This document shows, piece after piece, positions 20,076 to 30,587 of a DNA stretch of 64,000 bases. Numbering within the stretch: the first letter of the stretch is position 1; every line of letters starts with the position of its first letter. The DNA lies in assembly GCA_030533445.1 (NCBI GenBank), contig CM060068.1, positions 35,179,510 through 35,243,509 on the forward strand, read 5' to 3'. Both the position numbers and the translations under genes were made by a program. The notes under the pieces were generated by a model. The model saw nothing but the letters and a program-made list of their open reading frames with translations. It searched no databases and was not told the origin of the DNA. Source of the DNA: Cyprinodon diabolis (lineage: Eukaryota; Chordata; Actinopteri; Cyprinodontiformes; Cyprinodontidae).

Positions 20076-21029
20076 TAAAACATAAAAGGCTAGGTCCTGC
20101 AGGTTATCTGTCATTTCTAGTCCAAACAAAACATTCTCTTTGTCCAGATGAGAAGGAGAATCAAATTTAGATGAACACCAGAAGCAAAAATCTTCCCAGA
20201 AAACTTTCACTTACATACAATCGTAAAAGAGGTGACCAACAGTCTTAGTTTCACATTCACAGAAGGTGCAATCATTTTCTTCAAAAACCAAACGGAGCCT
20301 CAGAAATTCCTTGGAAGGATAAATGTCAGTGATTATTTTGAAATGGACTTCTTTATCCTTTGGAGCAACAGGAAACTGTAGATATTTATTCCGCAGTTTT
20401 CCCACTTTCTCTTTTGGAAAATGCTTGGAGATTAGGTTTCTGTGGGATGTATCGGGATGAAATTCCTTGTCAAATGACATTGTTGGTCAGCTTTTTATCA
20501 ATAACAGACTGACTGTTGAGTAACAGAGAGGGAAGTTTTACCTGGACATGGTTTAGGAGTAGGTTGCATGACATTATGATCAGAGGCTGAGGAAGGGCTT
20601 TGATTAATATATTATATTGTTTTCTGTTATTTATTTTGAATTTAGAGCAAAGAGTTTCAAAAGGTAAAAAATTCCCTTTGTCATCAAGAATGTGCCAGCT
20701 CTTGTAAAATAAAGACTTGTTCCTGAATAGGACATATCGGGAGTTCCATAGTGGGGTGTTATGAGGACTAAAATTATGCTTAAATATTAGTTTCCAATAA
20801 AGTAAGACGCGTTGATGAAAAGAAGAAAGTTTAACAGGAAGTTTCTTAGGATCAAAATCACATTTAAGAAGGAAGTTAATTCCTCCTAATTCTATAAATA
20901 ATTTGGAGGGGATATGAAACCAAAAACTATTTTCATTTTTCAGAAAAGATTTGAGCCAATTCATTTTAATCATTCCGTCTAAACATTCAAAGTCTATTGC
21001 TTTAAGACCTCCATCATTATACTCTTTAA

Positions 21030-21520
21030 AGCTACAGTGTGTAATAATTACAGGGATATACGGTCAGAAATGTAATATATTATACATAACTATGTTATTT
21101 TTCATCATCTACGAGCTCAGCCTTTTAACCTTAATATTTGCGTTGCCTTAGAATTCGTTATTTATAATTACATAGGAGCGGGTCTCGCAGCCATGGAGGC
21201 AGACATCTTTGCGCTACGGCAGCGCAGCGCCAACAAACTAGCGATTGCGAGATCGCCCATTACGCTCGAAAGTAACTACGGCAAGTTGAGAGAGATGAAC
21301 TGAGACGGTACTGAACACACAGACTAATGAAATACTATCTGTAAAATTATCTATGTAAACAAACCTCATCACTTGAGAAGGTAGGTGATGTGGACGTCGT
21401 GGAAGACATTTTGTCCCGTAACGCTCGCCGTACTGTTGGGGGGGAGAAGCGGTGGGGGGGAGATGTTCATGTTGCTGCAGTCTGACCGCTAGATGTCGCT
21501 GAAAATTACACACTGTAGCT
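21030..21520. mobile_element. TTAA-type MITE nested in L1 ORF2 (copy 1)
   Basis: The ends AGCTACAGTGTGTAATAATT and (inverted) AGCTACAGTGTGTAATTTTC lie between TTAA (21026-21029 and 21521-21524). Excising it joins the L1 codons for MV and KEYNDGGLKAIDFE in frame, confirming the insertion point. A TTAA target fits piggyBac-like elements. It is non-coding. Confidence 0.88.
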
Positions 21521-21866
21521 TTAACCATTGCTCCTTTCCTAATGCAGTGTGTCTTGTTTTTCCAGATAAAGTTGAAGTTAATTTGATTTATAGCTTTAAT
21601 TGCATGTTTAGGAAGGGATATGGAATAAGCTGGATAGATAAATCTTGAGAGACATTCCATTTTTGTAAGGAAAGTTCAACCAAAAATTGATATGTCACGT
21701 TGAGACCACAAAAAGTTTACATTTATCTAAAATATTCCAACAGTTTAGTTTTTCCAGTAATTTATTGTCTTTGGTGATGTGAACACCAAGATATTTCACG
21801 GCAGATTTAACAGGGATGTTATGAATGGCAGTCTGGGAAGAGTCGTGTATCGTCGCGTCTATCATG

Positions 21867-22394
21867 TAAACACGGCTTCATTCCCATCCGGACAGACATT
21901 TTTATGGAAAGCCAATAGAAGTTTGGGGCTTGCAGGGAACAGACACGTCATACCCAGCATCATTTCTGCCAGTTGAGCGCATCGCTAGAATGTGTGGTTA
22001 ATACATGCTCTGTGCATTTAAGTAAGACCAAAGAAAAGGTGACGGTAGTCATGCACAGTAGTTGAGCTCTAGGAGACTGTGATCTCTGCAGACCCCTCAT
22101 TCTAGAAAAATGTCACTTGGGGTAAAACTCCCCCTGCAACCCTGATTTGCATTTGTATAGCTCACAGCATTTTCATTTACATGTTAAAGCCTCCCCAAGA
22201 ATTCCATGGCGGGGGGGGTGGGGGGGGTGGGGGGGGGAGTTGGACACAGCCTAAGAAAGCCCATGTCAATTTCTGACAATTTATGGGAGTTTTCGGCAAT
22301 GCCTGCAAATTACCGTGAACAGCCGTTAACCTCAATATCCACGACAATCTACAGTGCCGCATACTGACGAAAATCACACTTTTCATGCAGTGTA
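21867..22394. other. Right edge of unit, no gene seen (copy 1)
   Basis: The sequence between the L1 target duplication and the start of the next unit shows no gene. It carries a long G tract (22211-22239) and is repeated at 45885-46402 in copy 2. Confidence 0.5.
22211..22239 (+). repeat. G-run tract with quadruplex potential
   Basis: Three runs of seven to nine G separated by single T residues lie about 160 bp before the copy 1/copy 2 junction. The tract is shorter in the next unit (46229-46246). Confidence 0.8.
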
Positions 22395-23149
22395 TGTCAA
22401 CAGTAAGCGCTGGATCAGCTGCAGCAGCAGCTGGTGCAATAGTGGCCAGTCCTGGGGACTCCTCTGAAGATGAGCACCGACGATTTGAGATCTCAAACTA
22501 TTCAAGGTGGAACAAGTGCCCCCTTGTGGATGCTTACCGTTATGACTGGTTCATGCTCTTAAATCCCTGCCTATAGCTAAACAAAAATTAACCTAATTTG
22601 AAAGACAATCTGTCAACTTAATGAGAACTTACTTGTCCATATGTTTCATTATTGTTAAAAGTTTATCTTGTACTGAATTGGCTCTAGAAATACAAGGTGA
22701 GCTTGCTCTAAAAAGTAGAGTTAAGGCTAACACCAATTCTTTATTCATGTAGATGTAGTGAGTTCTTTCAGTTAAGGAATGGTGTTAGTCAGACGTGATG
22801 GGATAAGGTGGGGTAAAAAAATGTGGGAGAAACCTGACGACATATCTGCAGATCTGATGCAAAGGTGATTATTAATGGCAGCCCTGCTACTCGGCTGTGA
22901 TCTCCCCCTTTCAGTAAATGGAGGTTTAATCAACCATCCTATTAAAATCCTGAAAAAAGTATGAGTCAACTAAACCACTGAGCGTTACAAGGCCCCTACT
23001 TTTCTACATAGAACATATTTCAAGGAACATGAATTCTTTGTCAGCATGTAAAGAAGTAAAGGTAATTATAGATGCAAGCATCATAGAGCAGATGTGAGGT
23101 TTACAGATTTTTTTTATTTCAATCTGTAAATCACAGCAGGATGCAGCTT
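22395..23149. other. Unit start, no gene seen (copy 2)
   Basis: It is nearly identical to 46403-47157 and visibly more different from 1344-2100. It includes a short plus-strand open frame (22385-22576, Ala/Glu-rich) without a known domain. Confidence 0.5.
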
Positions 23150-23428
23150 TCACAGCTTTCTATTTTGCCATCGTACACTCCCTCCTGGAGAGTTGAAGTA
23201 GGTGCACAAGACATCCCTGGCAGCTGTGGCTTCAGCCGATGTGCGTCGTCCAGCCATATTGCCAACAGGCCGTATCCTACGTCCATCCTCCTGGCCCTCA
23301 CCCAGCAGCTGCTGGTTCTCCCTTCTACTCAGCGAGAAGTTCTGGAGGAGGCAAGCTGCCATCACCACGGAGTCCACATTCTGAGGGAGAAGGTTTATCT
23401 TGTTATGAAGCGTTCTACACCTTGACAC
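23150..23428 (-). pseudogene. HARBI1-like fragment (copy 2)
   Basis: Its translation is identical to that of copy 1, despite the greater divergence of the surrounding sequence. Only the C-terminal quarter of a nuclease domain is present. Confidence 0.6.
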
Positions 23429-23666
23429 CAGAATACCAAAGGCATTTTAATCTACCATTCGAGTTTGAATGCTCAAACGAAATGCTTAGTAGTTATCCGG
23501 GAATCCTGTTTAGACTTTTTTTCCCTCAAGATGCATTGATAATTGTTTTAAAATCAAATTGCAGGCTTCTGAATTGCAATTGTATCCTGAAGTGCCCAGA
23601 TATTCCCACCCCTAATATATGCATGAATAACTGGGACATATAATATGGAATATTGCTATATCTCAC

Positions 23667-26478
23667 CGTAAGGACATGGAAAACAGCCTCACTGCTTAAG
23701 CCCAGCTTCTTAGGTGGCGGGGTGCTGGACGGGAAGAGGATTGGCAGGGCTTGGAACACAGCTGTGACATGCTCCACTGTTTTAAGGGCAGAGGCACAAG
23801 ACAAGGTGGTATCATAAATAACGTACCATGACACATGACCAAATGAACAAGTCATTGTATTGTGACTTTACCTCCATTCAAAGTTTTAGGAGGCTTCGTT
23901 GCTTTTTTCATCACCCCATAAAACTGGACCTTTGAATAGAAGGTTTTCCATCTGCTCTTCATCTCAGAGATGTACTTGGAGTTGTTTGGTTGGATGATTC
24001 ACTGTAGCTCTTCCAGCACCTGAAGAATAGAAAATTCCCCGAAAAATAATTATGTTATGCTAGTCCTTATCAAACATTCTTCAAAAAAGATCTATAATGT
24101 CTTAGCTATATAAACTTTATGTCAATTATGTCATGCTAAAATAAGTCCCTGGAAGAGCTGAAAACGTGACAAGAGCAGATAATAGGACTGAATTGGACAT
24201 TACTTACGTGATCCAGTTCTTGGAAACAGGGGTACGCCTCTAGAATCTTTGTTGGTCTTTCTTGCCCCTTTAAGAGGTCTTGCTTCTTTAAGACCTCAGA
24301 AGTGATGAAGCGTCTTCGAGACTCAAATTCCTTGGTCAGTAAATGAGTTATTGCAGCTTTGTTTGTATTTTTTAGACTTGAACATTTCTTGCAGGGTCTT
24401 GTAGTGTCTTGCTTGGGTTTTTAGGCTGTCCATGAAGTCAAGTGAACCAGCTGTAGACACCAGAGGGAAGTTATGGGGAAAGGGGAAATTAGATTTTCAG
24501 TTGTCAGTATAATGAAACAAAAGGAATCAATTAATGTCCATACTTAATATAAAAGATAAGCACAGCAATAGAATATACTTTTGGACAGATGCTGAAGGAT
24601 TTTAAAGCTGTTGAAGGACCAGTGTATGAAATATCAATTAGGACTGCACAATTAATCGCATTTTCAATATAATCGCGATTTAAAAAAAAAACGCAATTTC
24701 CAAGTCGCAGAGGTCTGCAATTTTTGGCTATGTAATAATTAGGGAATTAGACACGTCCTTTAGGTGTCAGTAAATGTTTAAAGTGGGTTTGCCTCCACAT
24801 GGAAGAGAAGACAGTTGCAGCAGTGAGATAATCTAGATTTATTTTTTTGTTTTAGAGTTTATATAATCATACATAGCATTAAGTACAGGTCAATCAGTTT
24901 AATACATAGGCTTGCTTGTTGGTTGCACTTTATGTTCAACAAGGATTGATGTCCGAATCACTTAAAAGCTGAATAATAGCTTGAATAACATTCTGATTAA
25001 TAGAAACAATAAAAGTTCTTGTTTTAAATAGTCCTTGTTTACAAACATCTTTATTTAGAGGCCATTTTGTTGCTTGTGGTAAATGCAGAGAAAAGTCAAA
25101 ATTTGGAATTTTGGTTGAAATATATCGTAGGCAGAATGCGATCATGTCTGCTCCAAGTTTAGATGCTGTGGGTCTAGTAACAACTAATCCGCATGGCAAG
25201 GAAAAATATTGATTTGTTGTTTGTATATGTTTTAAAAGACATGATAAATTAAATTAGAAATAAAAAAAATCGCATTAAATCGCAATATTAAGACAAAAAA
25301 TCCCAATTAGATTATTTTCCAAAATCGTTCAACCCTAATATGAATTAACTCAAAATTATTTTTAGTACCATACATACATGTTTCCTCACTGCTGTCTTGG
25401 CTCTGCAGTGGGGTGCTTGCTCTAGTTGACGGATCTAGCAATGGGCTTCCCTTGGAACTAACAGGTGACCGTTCCAGAATAATGCTGGATCCACTGGATT
25501 CTCCATCACAGTCAGTGGTTGAAATGTCTGAACTGACTTCCACATCTTTTCGATGTTTCTTTGAAGGAGAAACTTTGTCCTTCCTTGGACTTCTGACATT
25601 TGAGAGTCTCTTCATGAGCTTTTTAGCAACATGCTCCTGTCAGGAATACATAGTAAAAATTAAGAAATGAAAGGAGACTGAAGCTTTCTAATACTGTAAT
25701 TACAGTTTTCAGCAAAGTCTAGCTCCATTTTAAACTTGTGTTAAGATTTAGTACTGCATGAACAATATGTGTCAACATCTTACAGTTAACGACATACCAT
25801 CAACAAGTAATAGTGACAAAAATATACTCACCCACTCACTCTTTGTAGACCTATCTTTGATCATTGGATAGTAATCCACCAATCGTTTTGCTATGGCATC
25901 CACCTCATGTTTGGCGGGGTATCTGCAGTCCTCTGTGGCTCTCGCAATAGAAGTCATATTAGTCATATTCTTTCTTATGAGTCGGCAGAAGAGCTCCTTG
26001 GATAAGGCCACGCTGTGCTCCGTTACTAGCCGTTTCTGCTCGAAGTAGGAGCATTGCACATGTTCATGCTCACTATCTGTGAAGACTGTATTCAGGGTTG
26101 GACATAGTCACAAATTTAGAAGGAGTGGCCTCCTCTTTTGATAGGTCGCTGCCTCCAGTCGGGGATGACTGCTGAATTTCTGGAGCGTTATCTACCTACA
26201 ATACATTTACACAAACAATTTATTAATTAACCATCTTTATGTGGATAAAAACACTTTACTGTTTAAAGAGCCTCAAAGCAGAAACATCTAAAATAAATTA
26301 CTTAACATTTCTGTGATATTGGAAAATGTGTTGTACAATTGAACAGTTCTTACCTTTTCGTCTTTATTCACAATAAGCCAAATAGCCTGGCGCCTCAAGA
26401 CATTTTCAGGACCAGGAAACAAATCTTGGATGTCTTCATGGGAAAGCGAAGATAATAAGTCTTCCCCGATATTAGCAA
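23667..26478 (-). pseudogene. SAMD3-like gene remnant (copy 2)
   Basis: Blocks with splice borders run at 26478-26354 (SAM-like, GEDLLSSLS to VNKDEK), 26191-25832, 25636-25378 (EHVAKKLMKRLSNVRSPRK then a Ser-rich tail), about 24430-24208 (FESRRRF, ILEAYPCFQELDH), 24019-23872 (KSRWKTFYSKVQFYGVM) and 23776-23667 (AVFQALPILFPSS). Defects are one extra base in the second block before VFTDSEHEH and an in-frame TGA in the 24019-23872 block (LEELQ then stop). A hAT MITE sits between the third and fourth blocks. The family name rests on recalled teleost SAMD3-like proteins. Confidence 0.6.
24639..25337. mobile_element. Non-autonomous hAT, TAGGACTGCAC end (copy 2)
   Basis: The left end TAGGACTGCACAATTAATCG and right end (inverted) TAGGGTTGAACGATTTTGG are flanked by ATATCAAT (24631-24638) and ATATGAAT (25338-25345), an 8-bp duplication with one change. 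The subterminal ATCGC and AAATCGCA repeats are typical of this fish hAT group. It is absent from copy 1 because of a deletion. Confidence 0.85.
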
Positions 26479-26516
26479 CTGCAATCAATATAGACAAGTT
26501 ACAGTGAGTACCATTC

Positions 26517-26561
26517 TACATATATAAATAAATACATGTATATATATATATATATACATAT

Positions 26562-26592
<31 letters not shown>

Positions 26593-26615
26593 CAAATATA
26601 CATACATACATATGC
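26517..26615. repeat. TA/TACA microsatellite (copy 2)
   Basis: TATATA and TACA repeats stand at the same place as 6141-6254 and 50523-50655. Length differs in every copy. Confidence 0.93.
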
Positions 26616-27131
26616 TTTATAGAGAGTAACAATTGTTCTTTTGAGTTGACGGACCAATAGTTCGTCACATGTGCATGAGATTCAAATCAAAACATTGTTT
26701 TTTCAAACAGTGGGCCTCAAAGCTAAATTTTAGAAATGTTTGCAGGTCTGTAATAAGGCATAATCAAATATATGAGTGTTGTCAAAATATAAGTAATTCT
26801 GTTCCGTAAAAGTGTTGGGATCTGGAGGCTTGTCCACTTTCTCCACCATAGGGCGCCTGAGATCTCCTCCTGAGGGCATGAGCTCACCTACACACCTGTT
26901 TCCTGTCTCCTCGTCAGAGGACCTACTTAAGGAGGAGGAGACTGACACTTCCCTGCCAGAGTGTTTGCCAGTAATGGTTAGCAAAACCTGAGCCAGCCTG
27001 CCTGATCTGTAACCTTGATTTTTGAGAACCTGTCTGATCCTGTTTCTCTCTGCCTCACAGATCCTGACTCTCCTGAAACCTGAAATCCTGGAGAGAGAAA
27101 TCTTTGTCTGGAATCTGCCTGCCTGCACTTA

Positions 27132-28272
27132 TGGACTTGTATCTGTGCTCGTCCTGTTGGATCTTAGTGCTGCATTTGATACAGTTGACCATAATATTCT
27201 TTTAGAAAGACTTGAACATTTTGTTGGAATTAAAGGAACAGCACTAGACTGGTTTAAATCCTATCTATCTGATCGAATTCAGTTTGTTTATGTTAATGAT
27301 AGATCTTCAACACACTCAAAGGTTACCTGTGGAGTACCACAGGGATCAGTGCTAGGACCAATTCTCTTTACTTTATACATGCTCCCAATTGGTAGAGTTA
27401 TTAGACAGCATGGGATTAATTTCCACTGTTATGCTGATGATACCCAGCTATATCTGTCTATAAATCCAGATGAAGCTAACCCATTACATAGATTACAAGC
27501 ATGTCTTGAAGACATAAAAACCTGGATGACTCTTAACTTTCTGCTTCTGAATGCAGACAAAACAGAAGTTATAATCTTTGGACCAGAGTCTCTGAAAAAG
27601 AAGCTGATTAGCCAGTCACTTCATTTGGATGGGATTAAACTGATTTCAGATAATAAAGTAAAAAATCTTGGTGTTATTTTTGATCAGGACCTGTCATTTA
27701 AATCCCAGATCAAAGAGGTTTCTAGAATTTCCTTCTTTCATCTGAGGAACATTGCAAAAATTAGAAATCTCCTGTCCAGGGGTGATGCTGAGAAACTAGT
27801 CCATGCATTTGTTACTTCAAGGCTGGACTATTGTAATTCTTTACTATCAGGAAGTCCACAAACTGTAGTTAAAAGCCTTCAGCTGATCCAAAATGCTGCA
27901 GCCAGAGTTCTGATGAAAATTAAAAAGAGAGATCATATCTCTCCTATCCTGGCTTCTCTTCATTGGCTTCCTGTTAAATCAAGAATAGAATTTAAAATCC
28001 TCCTTCTCACATATAAAGCCTTAAATGGCCAAGCTCCATCTTATATCAGAGATCTGATTGTTCCTTATGTTCCTAACAGAGCACTTCGCTCTCAATCTGC
28101 AGGTTTACTAGTGGTTCCTAGAATTTCTAAAAGTAGAATGGGAGGCAGATCTTTTAGTTATCAGGCTCCTCTCCTGTGGAACCAACTACCAGTTTTAGTC
28201 CGTGAGGCAGACACTCTGTCTACTTTTAAGACTAGGCTTAAAACTTTCCTTTTTGATAAAGCTTATAGTTAG
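27132..28272 (+). CDS. L2 reverse transcriptase, C-terminal two-thirds
   Basis: About 379 codons are open without break to TAG. RT motifs occur in order: LLDLSAAFDTVDH (motif A Asp), GVPQGSVLGPILFTLYM (motif B), YADDTQLYLS (catalytic YADD), then LNADKTEV and NLGVIFD (motifs D/E). They are followed by the conserved LINE C-terminal region (SRLDYCNSLLSG, AARVL, LHWLP) and a LW.QLP-type end. The endonuclease and the start of RT are missing through 5' truncation; the frame extends upstream into LTR sequence only by chance. It cannot mobilise itself. The uninterrupted frame supports a recent insertion. Confidence 0.9.
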
Positions 28273-28994
28273 GGTGGCTCAGGTTATCCTGAGCTCTCTC
28301 TCTATAGTTATGCTGCTATAGGCTTAGACTTTTGGAGGACATAGGGACCCCCATTTCATCATTCTGCTTCATTCTCTCTCTGTTCTCCTATTCTGCAGAA
28401 TCTGTTTGTTCAATCTCTAACCTTCTGCTCTCTCTGCTTTTCCTCAGAGTAGCTTTGCCTCGTCTGTTCCTGTTTGGCTGTGACGTCATCCAGGAAAGAA
28501 ACATCAGCTGTGCTGCTTCCATCAACACCCTTGTTTGTAGATGTTGGAGATCGGCCTGTCTTCCAGTGTGGTCCTGTTTCTCTGGCCGTGGCTGGGTGGA
28601 TGTGCTCTCTTCATCCTCTGGCATGGGAGCTGCCTTGGAGCTCGTCTGCCTGGCTGTGTGTTTCCTGGACGGGGCCCCCTTTTACAGCTGCTTTTTGTAT
28701 CTCTGCTTCTGTCTCCTTGAACCCCAGTCGGCCTTGGCAGATGGCCGCTCACACTGAGCCTGGTTCTGCTGGAGGTTTCTTCCTGTTAAAAGGGAGTTTT
28801 TCCTCTCCACTGTCGCTACAAGCATGCTTAGTGTGAGGGATTGTATTTGAGTCAATGAGTCAATGCAATCAACTGGTTTTCCTTAGATAGAAAACTTTAT
28901 CAATTTGACTGTATGATCTGCTTGAACTGTAAAGTGCCTTGAGATGACATGTGTTGTGAATTTGGCGCTATATAAATAAACTGAATTGAATTGA
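27132..28994 (+). mobile_element. L2 LINE, 5'-truncated, copy 2 only
   Basis: The insert is 1.86 kb and lies inside the LTR, flanked by ACTTA (27127-27131 and 28995-28999). Copy 3 shows the empty site at about 51168-51176 (GCACTTAGTC). It has an open RT frame, a 3' UTR and the L2 3' terminus GCGCTATATAAATAAACTG with ATTGA repeats. It is young relative to the duplication. Confidence 0.93.
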
Positions 28995-29316
28995 ACTTAG
29001 TCTCAGTCTCTGCCTCAGCCCTCTGCCTGCCGACTTGCCTCTGGACTCATAAGGTTCCCCCCCTGCTGATCAGACCTATCTCTGAGCAGGTATTTTACCT
29101 TGTCATCTGTAACTGCTAGTTTTCCCTGGAACAACTCTAACTGCTCTGTCCTCCTCAGTGGTGTTCCTCCCGTGACCAGTACGAAGAACCCAGAACCAGT
29201 GCATCATATTTCCTGTGAACCTTGTTCAATAAATCATTTAACTTTTTCCCTGTCTTAAGAGTCGTTTCTGCATGCGGGTTAGACGCCTTGAACCCAACAT
29301 GACAAAAAGTTAAAAA

Positions 29317-29657
29317 AAAACAATCCACTGTACTTGGTTTCCAAGGTTTGAAGACGTTTCGCTTCCCTTCCAGGAAGCTTTCTCAATTCAAATGTCTGGA
29401 TCCGCACTGAGGAGACAATCACCCTCTTTCACGACCGACCTTCAGAATCATAGACAGGTTTCAGATATTACAGGCTAACAATGGAACCAAACGACCCGCT
29501 CATCTGTTACAATTTGCATGTTTCCAAGCAATACAAGGCCTTGTCTATATAAAGTCTCAAACTCACTACGGATCCAGACATTTGAATTGAGAAAGCTTCC
29601 TGGAGGGGAAGCGACACGTCTCCAAACCTTGGAAACCAAGTCCAGTGGATTGTTTTT
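29317..29657. repeat. Foldback element with ~88-bp arms (copy 2)
   Basis: Arms 29317-29404 and 29569-29657 are inverted copies of each other (outer CAATCCACTGTACTTGG, inner TTCAAATGTCTGGATCCG) around a 164-bp loop. The GAAGCGAAACGTCT-like core and the GACCTGGATGACAGAGAATC tail beyond the right arm resemble Penelope-like element termini of fish. The family is tentative. Confidence 0.65.
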
Positions 29658-29750
29658 AAACTTTTTACAGATTGACTATGACCTGGATGACAGAGAATCT
29701 TCATCAGCATAAGTAATTCTGAACACCCAATTTTTGTTCATTAGTGTGCA

Positions 29751-30197
29751 TTGGGACCAACATCAGACATATGGAACATGTCCTACTTTAAAGAAAAACA
29801 TAGGTCTTTCTTTGGAAATGATAAAGTAAGCAATGCAGTTTCTGTTAAATGGTTTAATATAAATGCTAATAAATATATACGGGAGAAGACATTACTTGTG
29901 ACAGCTGTTAATTCCAATGATTTGCCTGAATTTGGACTCGTGAGCAACATCTATGTAATTAACTCATCATAATATTGTTTTGAGTTTCAGAAGCATAATA
30001 CTGTTTGTTATGATGGAAATGACATGGCATATACAATAGAGATTCCAAACATGGCACAAGCAACTGAACTAATAATGGCTGACAGTCTGCTAGATTTCAC
30101 TCCATATTACAGTTATACTCATAAGGATGTGACATATGCTGCAAAAAAATATTATCTGGGAGATGTGCTTGGGCTACACAGAGCCTCATCTGATTAA
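29751..30197 (+). pseudogene. Transposon-type protein C-terminus with in-frame stop (copy 2)
   Basis: One frame runs for 148 codons with a single TAA after YVINSS. The first part shows FKEKHRSFFGND and LPEFGLVSNIYV; the second shows IEIPNMAQATELI, LLDFTPYYSYTH and KKYYLGDVLGLH. I recall similar blocks in uncharacterised teleost proteins that look transposon-related, but no family name is safe. It runs in the plus direction and is followed, 1.5 kb on, by a CACTA-like 3' terminus. It could be the end of a transposase-associated gene of that element. Confidence 0.5.
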
Positions 30198-30204
30198 CTC
30201 CACC

Positions 30205-30312
30205 CTTCTGTGAGTACTGCCAACAGAAATTCTCCATGATTCCATTCATGGGCAAGATTTGACCCTTTCGTACAAAAAAGCCATTGGCGAGTGGAAGTCC
30301 TTCATTGAGTGA
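30205..30312 (+). pseudogene. SAMD3-like terminal exon fragment (copy 2)
   Basis: EILHDSIHGQDLTLSYKKAI followed by GEWKSFIE and TGA matches the C-terminal end of the family. It lies in the plus direction, opposite to the other exon blocks (26478-23667). The first codons are shifted relative to copy 1. A GAGT repeat follows the stop. Confidence 0.55.
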
Positions 30313-30587
30313 GTGAGTGAGTCTTTTGTTTCTTCACTCTGCCCCACTCTCTGTCTCATGTAAAACCTTCAGAGACAGTCTGTTTCAGAAATGGTTTGTC
30401 ACATTTGTTGGTGAAATTGAAACATTTTCTCATTAGATATTGTGCATAAAAGCAGGTGCAAAGTTATGCTTAATTGTAAACAGTACAGTGATATGATTTT
30501 CCAGGTGGAATGTAATAAGCCAACATTTCAAAAAACCGAGCTTCCGGTGGCGCTTCGGGCGGCAGCATGCTCGCAGATATTTTTCAT

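Larger units (their letters stand above)
18874..21853 (-). mobile_element. 5'-truncated L1 with 13-bp target duplication (copy 1)
   Basis: The minus strand ends in AATAAAGCAAAACAAAAAAA, a poly(A) tail with signal. CGCGTCTATCATG flanks the insert at 18861-18873 and 21854-21866. It encodes the C-terminal part of L1 ORF2 in broken frames: 21660-21530 (MECLSRFIYPAYSISLP), 20973-20470 and 20480-20211, the last ending with the L1 Cys motif (CTFCECE...HLFYDC). Endonuclease and core RT are absent because of 5' truncation. Two other elements are nested inside. Confidence 0.93.
1344..22394 (+). repeat. Tandem unit, copy 1 (21.05 kb)
   Basis: Homology to the other units starts at TGTCAAC (1344-1350), matching 22395-22401 and 46403-46409. 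Colinear markers include the HARBI1-like fragment (2101, 23150, 47158), L1 ORF1 (8594, 32027, 54202) and the Tc1 element (16165, 40190, 62142). Relative to copies 2 and 3, the first ~6.5 kb carries extra insertions (2665-4107, 4211-4749), deletions, an inverted scrap and more substitutions. The part from about 8.2 kb onward is nearly the same as the other copies. Confidence 0.95.
26813..29304. repeat. Solo LTR interrupted by an L2 LINE (copy 2)
   Basis: The LTR starts TGTTGGGATCTGG and ends CCCAACATGACA. It is flanked by AAAAG (26808-26812 and 29305-29309). Without the L2 insert the LTR is about 624 bp, as seen intact in copy 3. No internal retroelement sequence or second LTR is present. Confidence 0.85.

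Noticed and set aside
22177..22386. Proline-run frame
   Set aside because: It is the complement of the G tract and has no coding support.
1344..22394. The whole unit as one giant transposon
   Set aside because: The unit edges show no inverted repeats or target duplication, and the contents are independent elements with their own duplications.
23590..23640. hAT-like terminus TAGGGGTGGGAATATC near 23612 on the minus strand
   Set aside because: Only one short end is visible, with no matching opposite end or target duplication, so the element cannot be delimited.
28332..28757. 141-codon plus-strand frame and its antisense after the L2 RT
   Set aside because: It lies in the L2 3' UTR, and the same sequence in the other L2 fragments is not conserved as protein.
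29658..29720. Hammerhead ribozyme of a Penelope-like element
   Set aside because: CTGATGA is present on the minus strand near 29706, but I could not find the GAAA core and pairing stems that would complete the motif.
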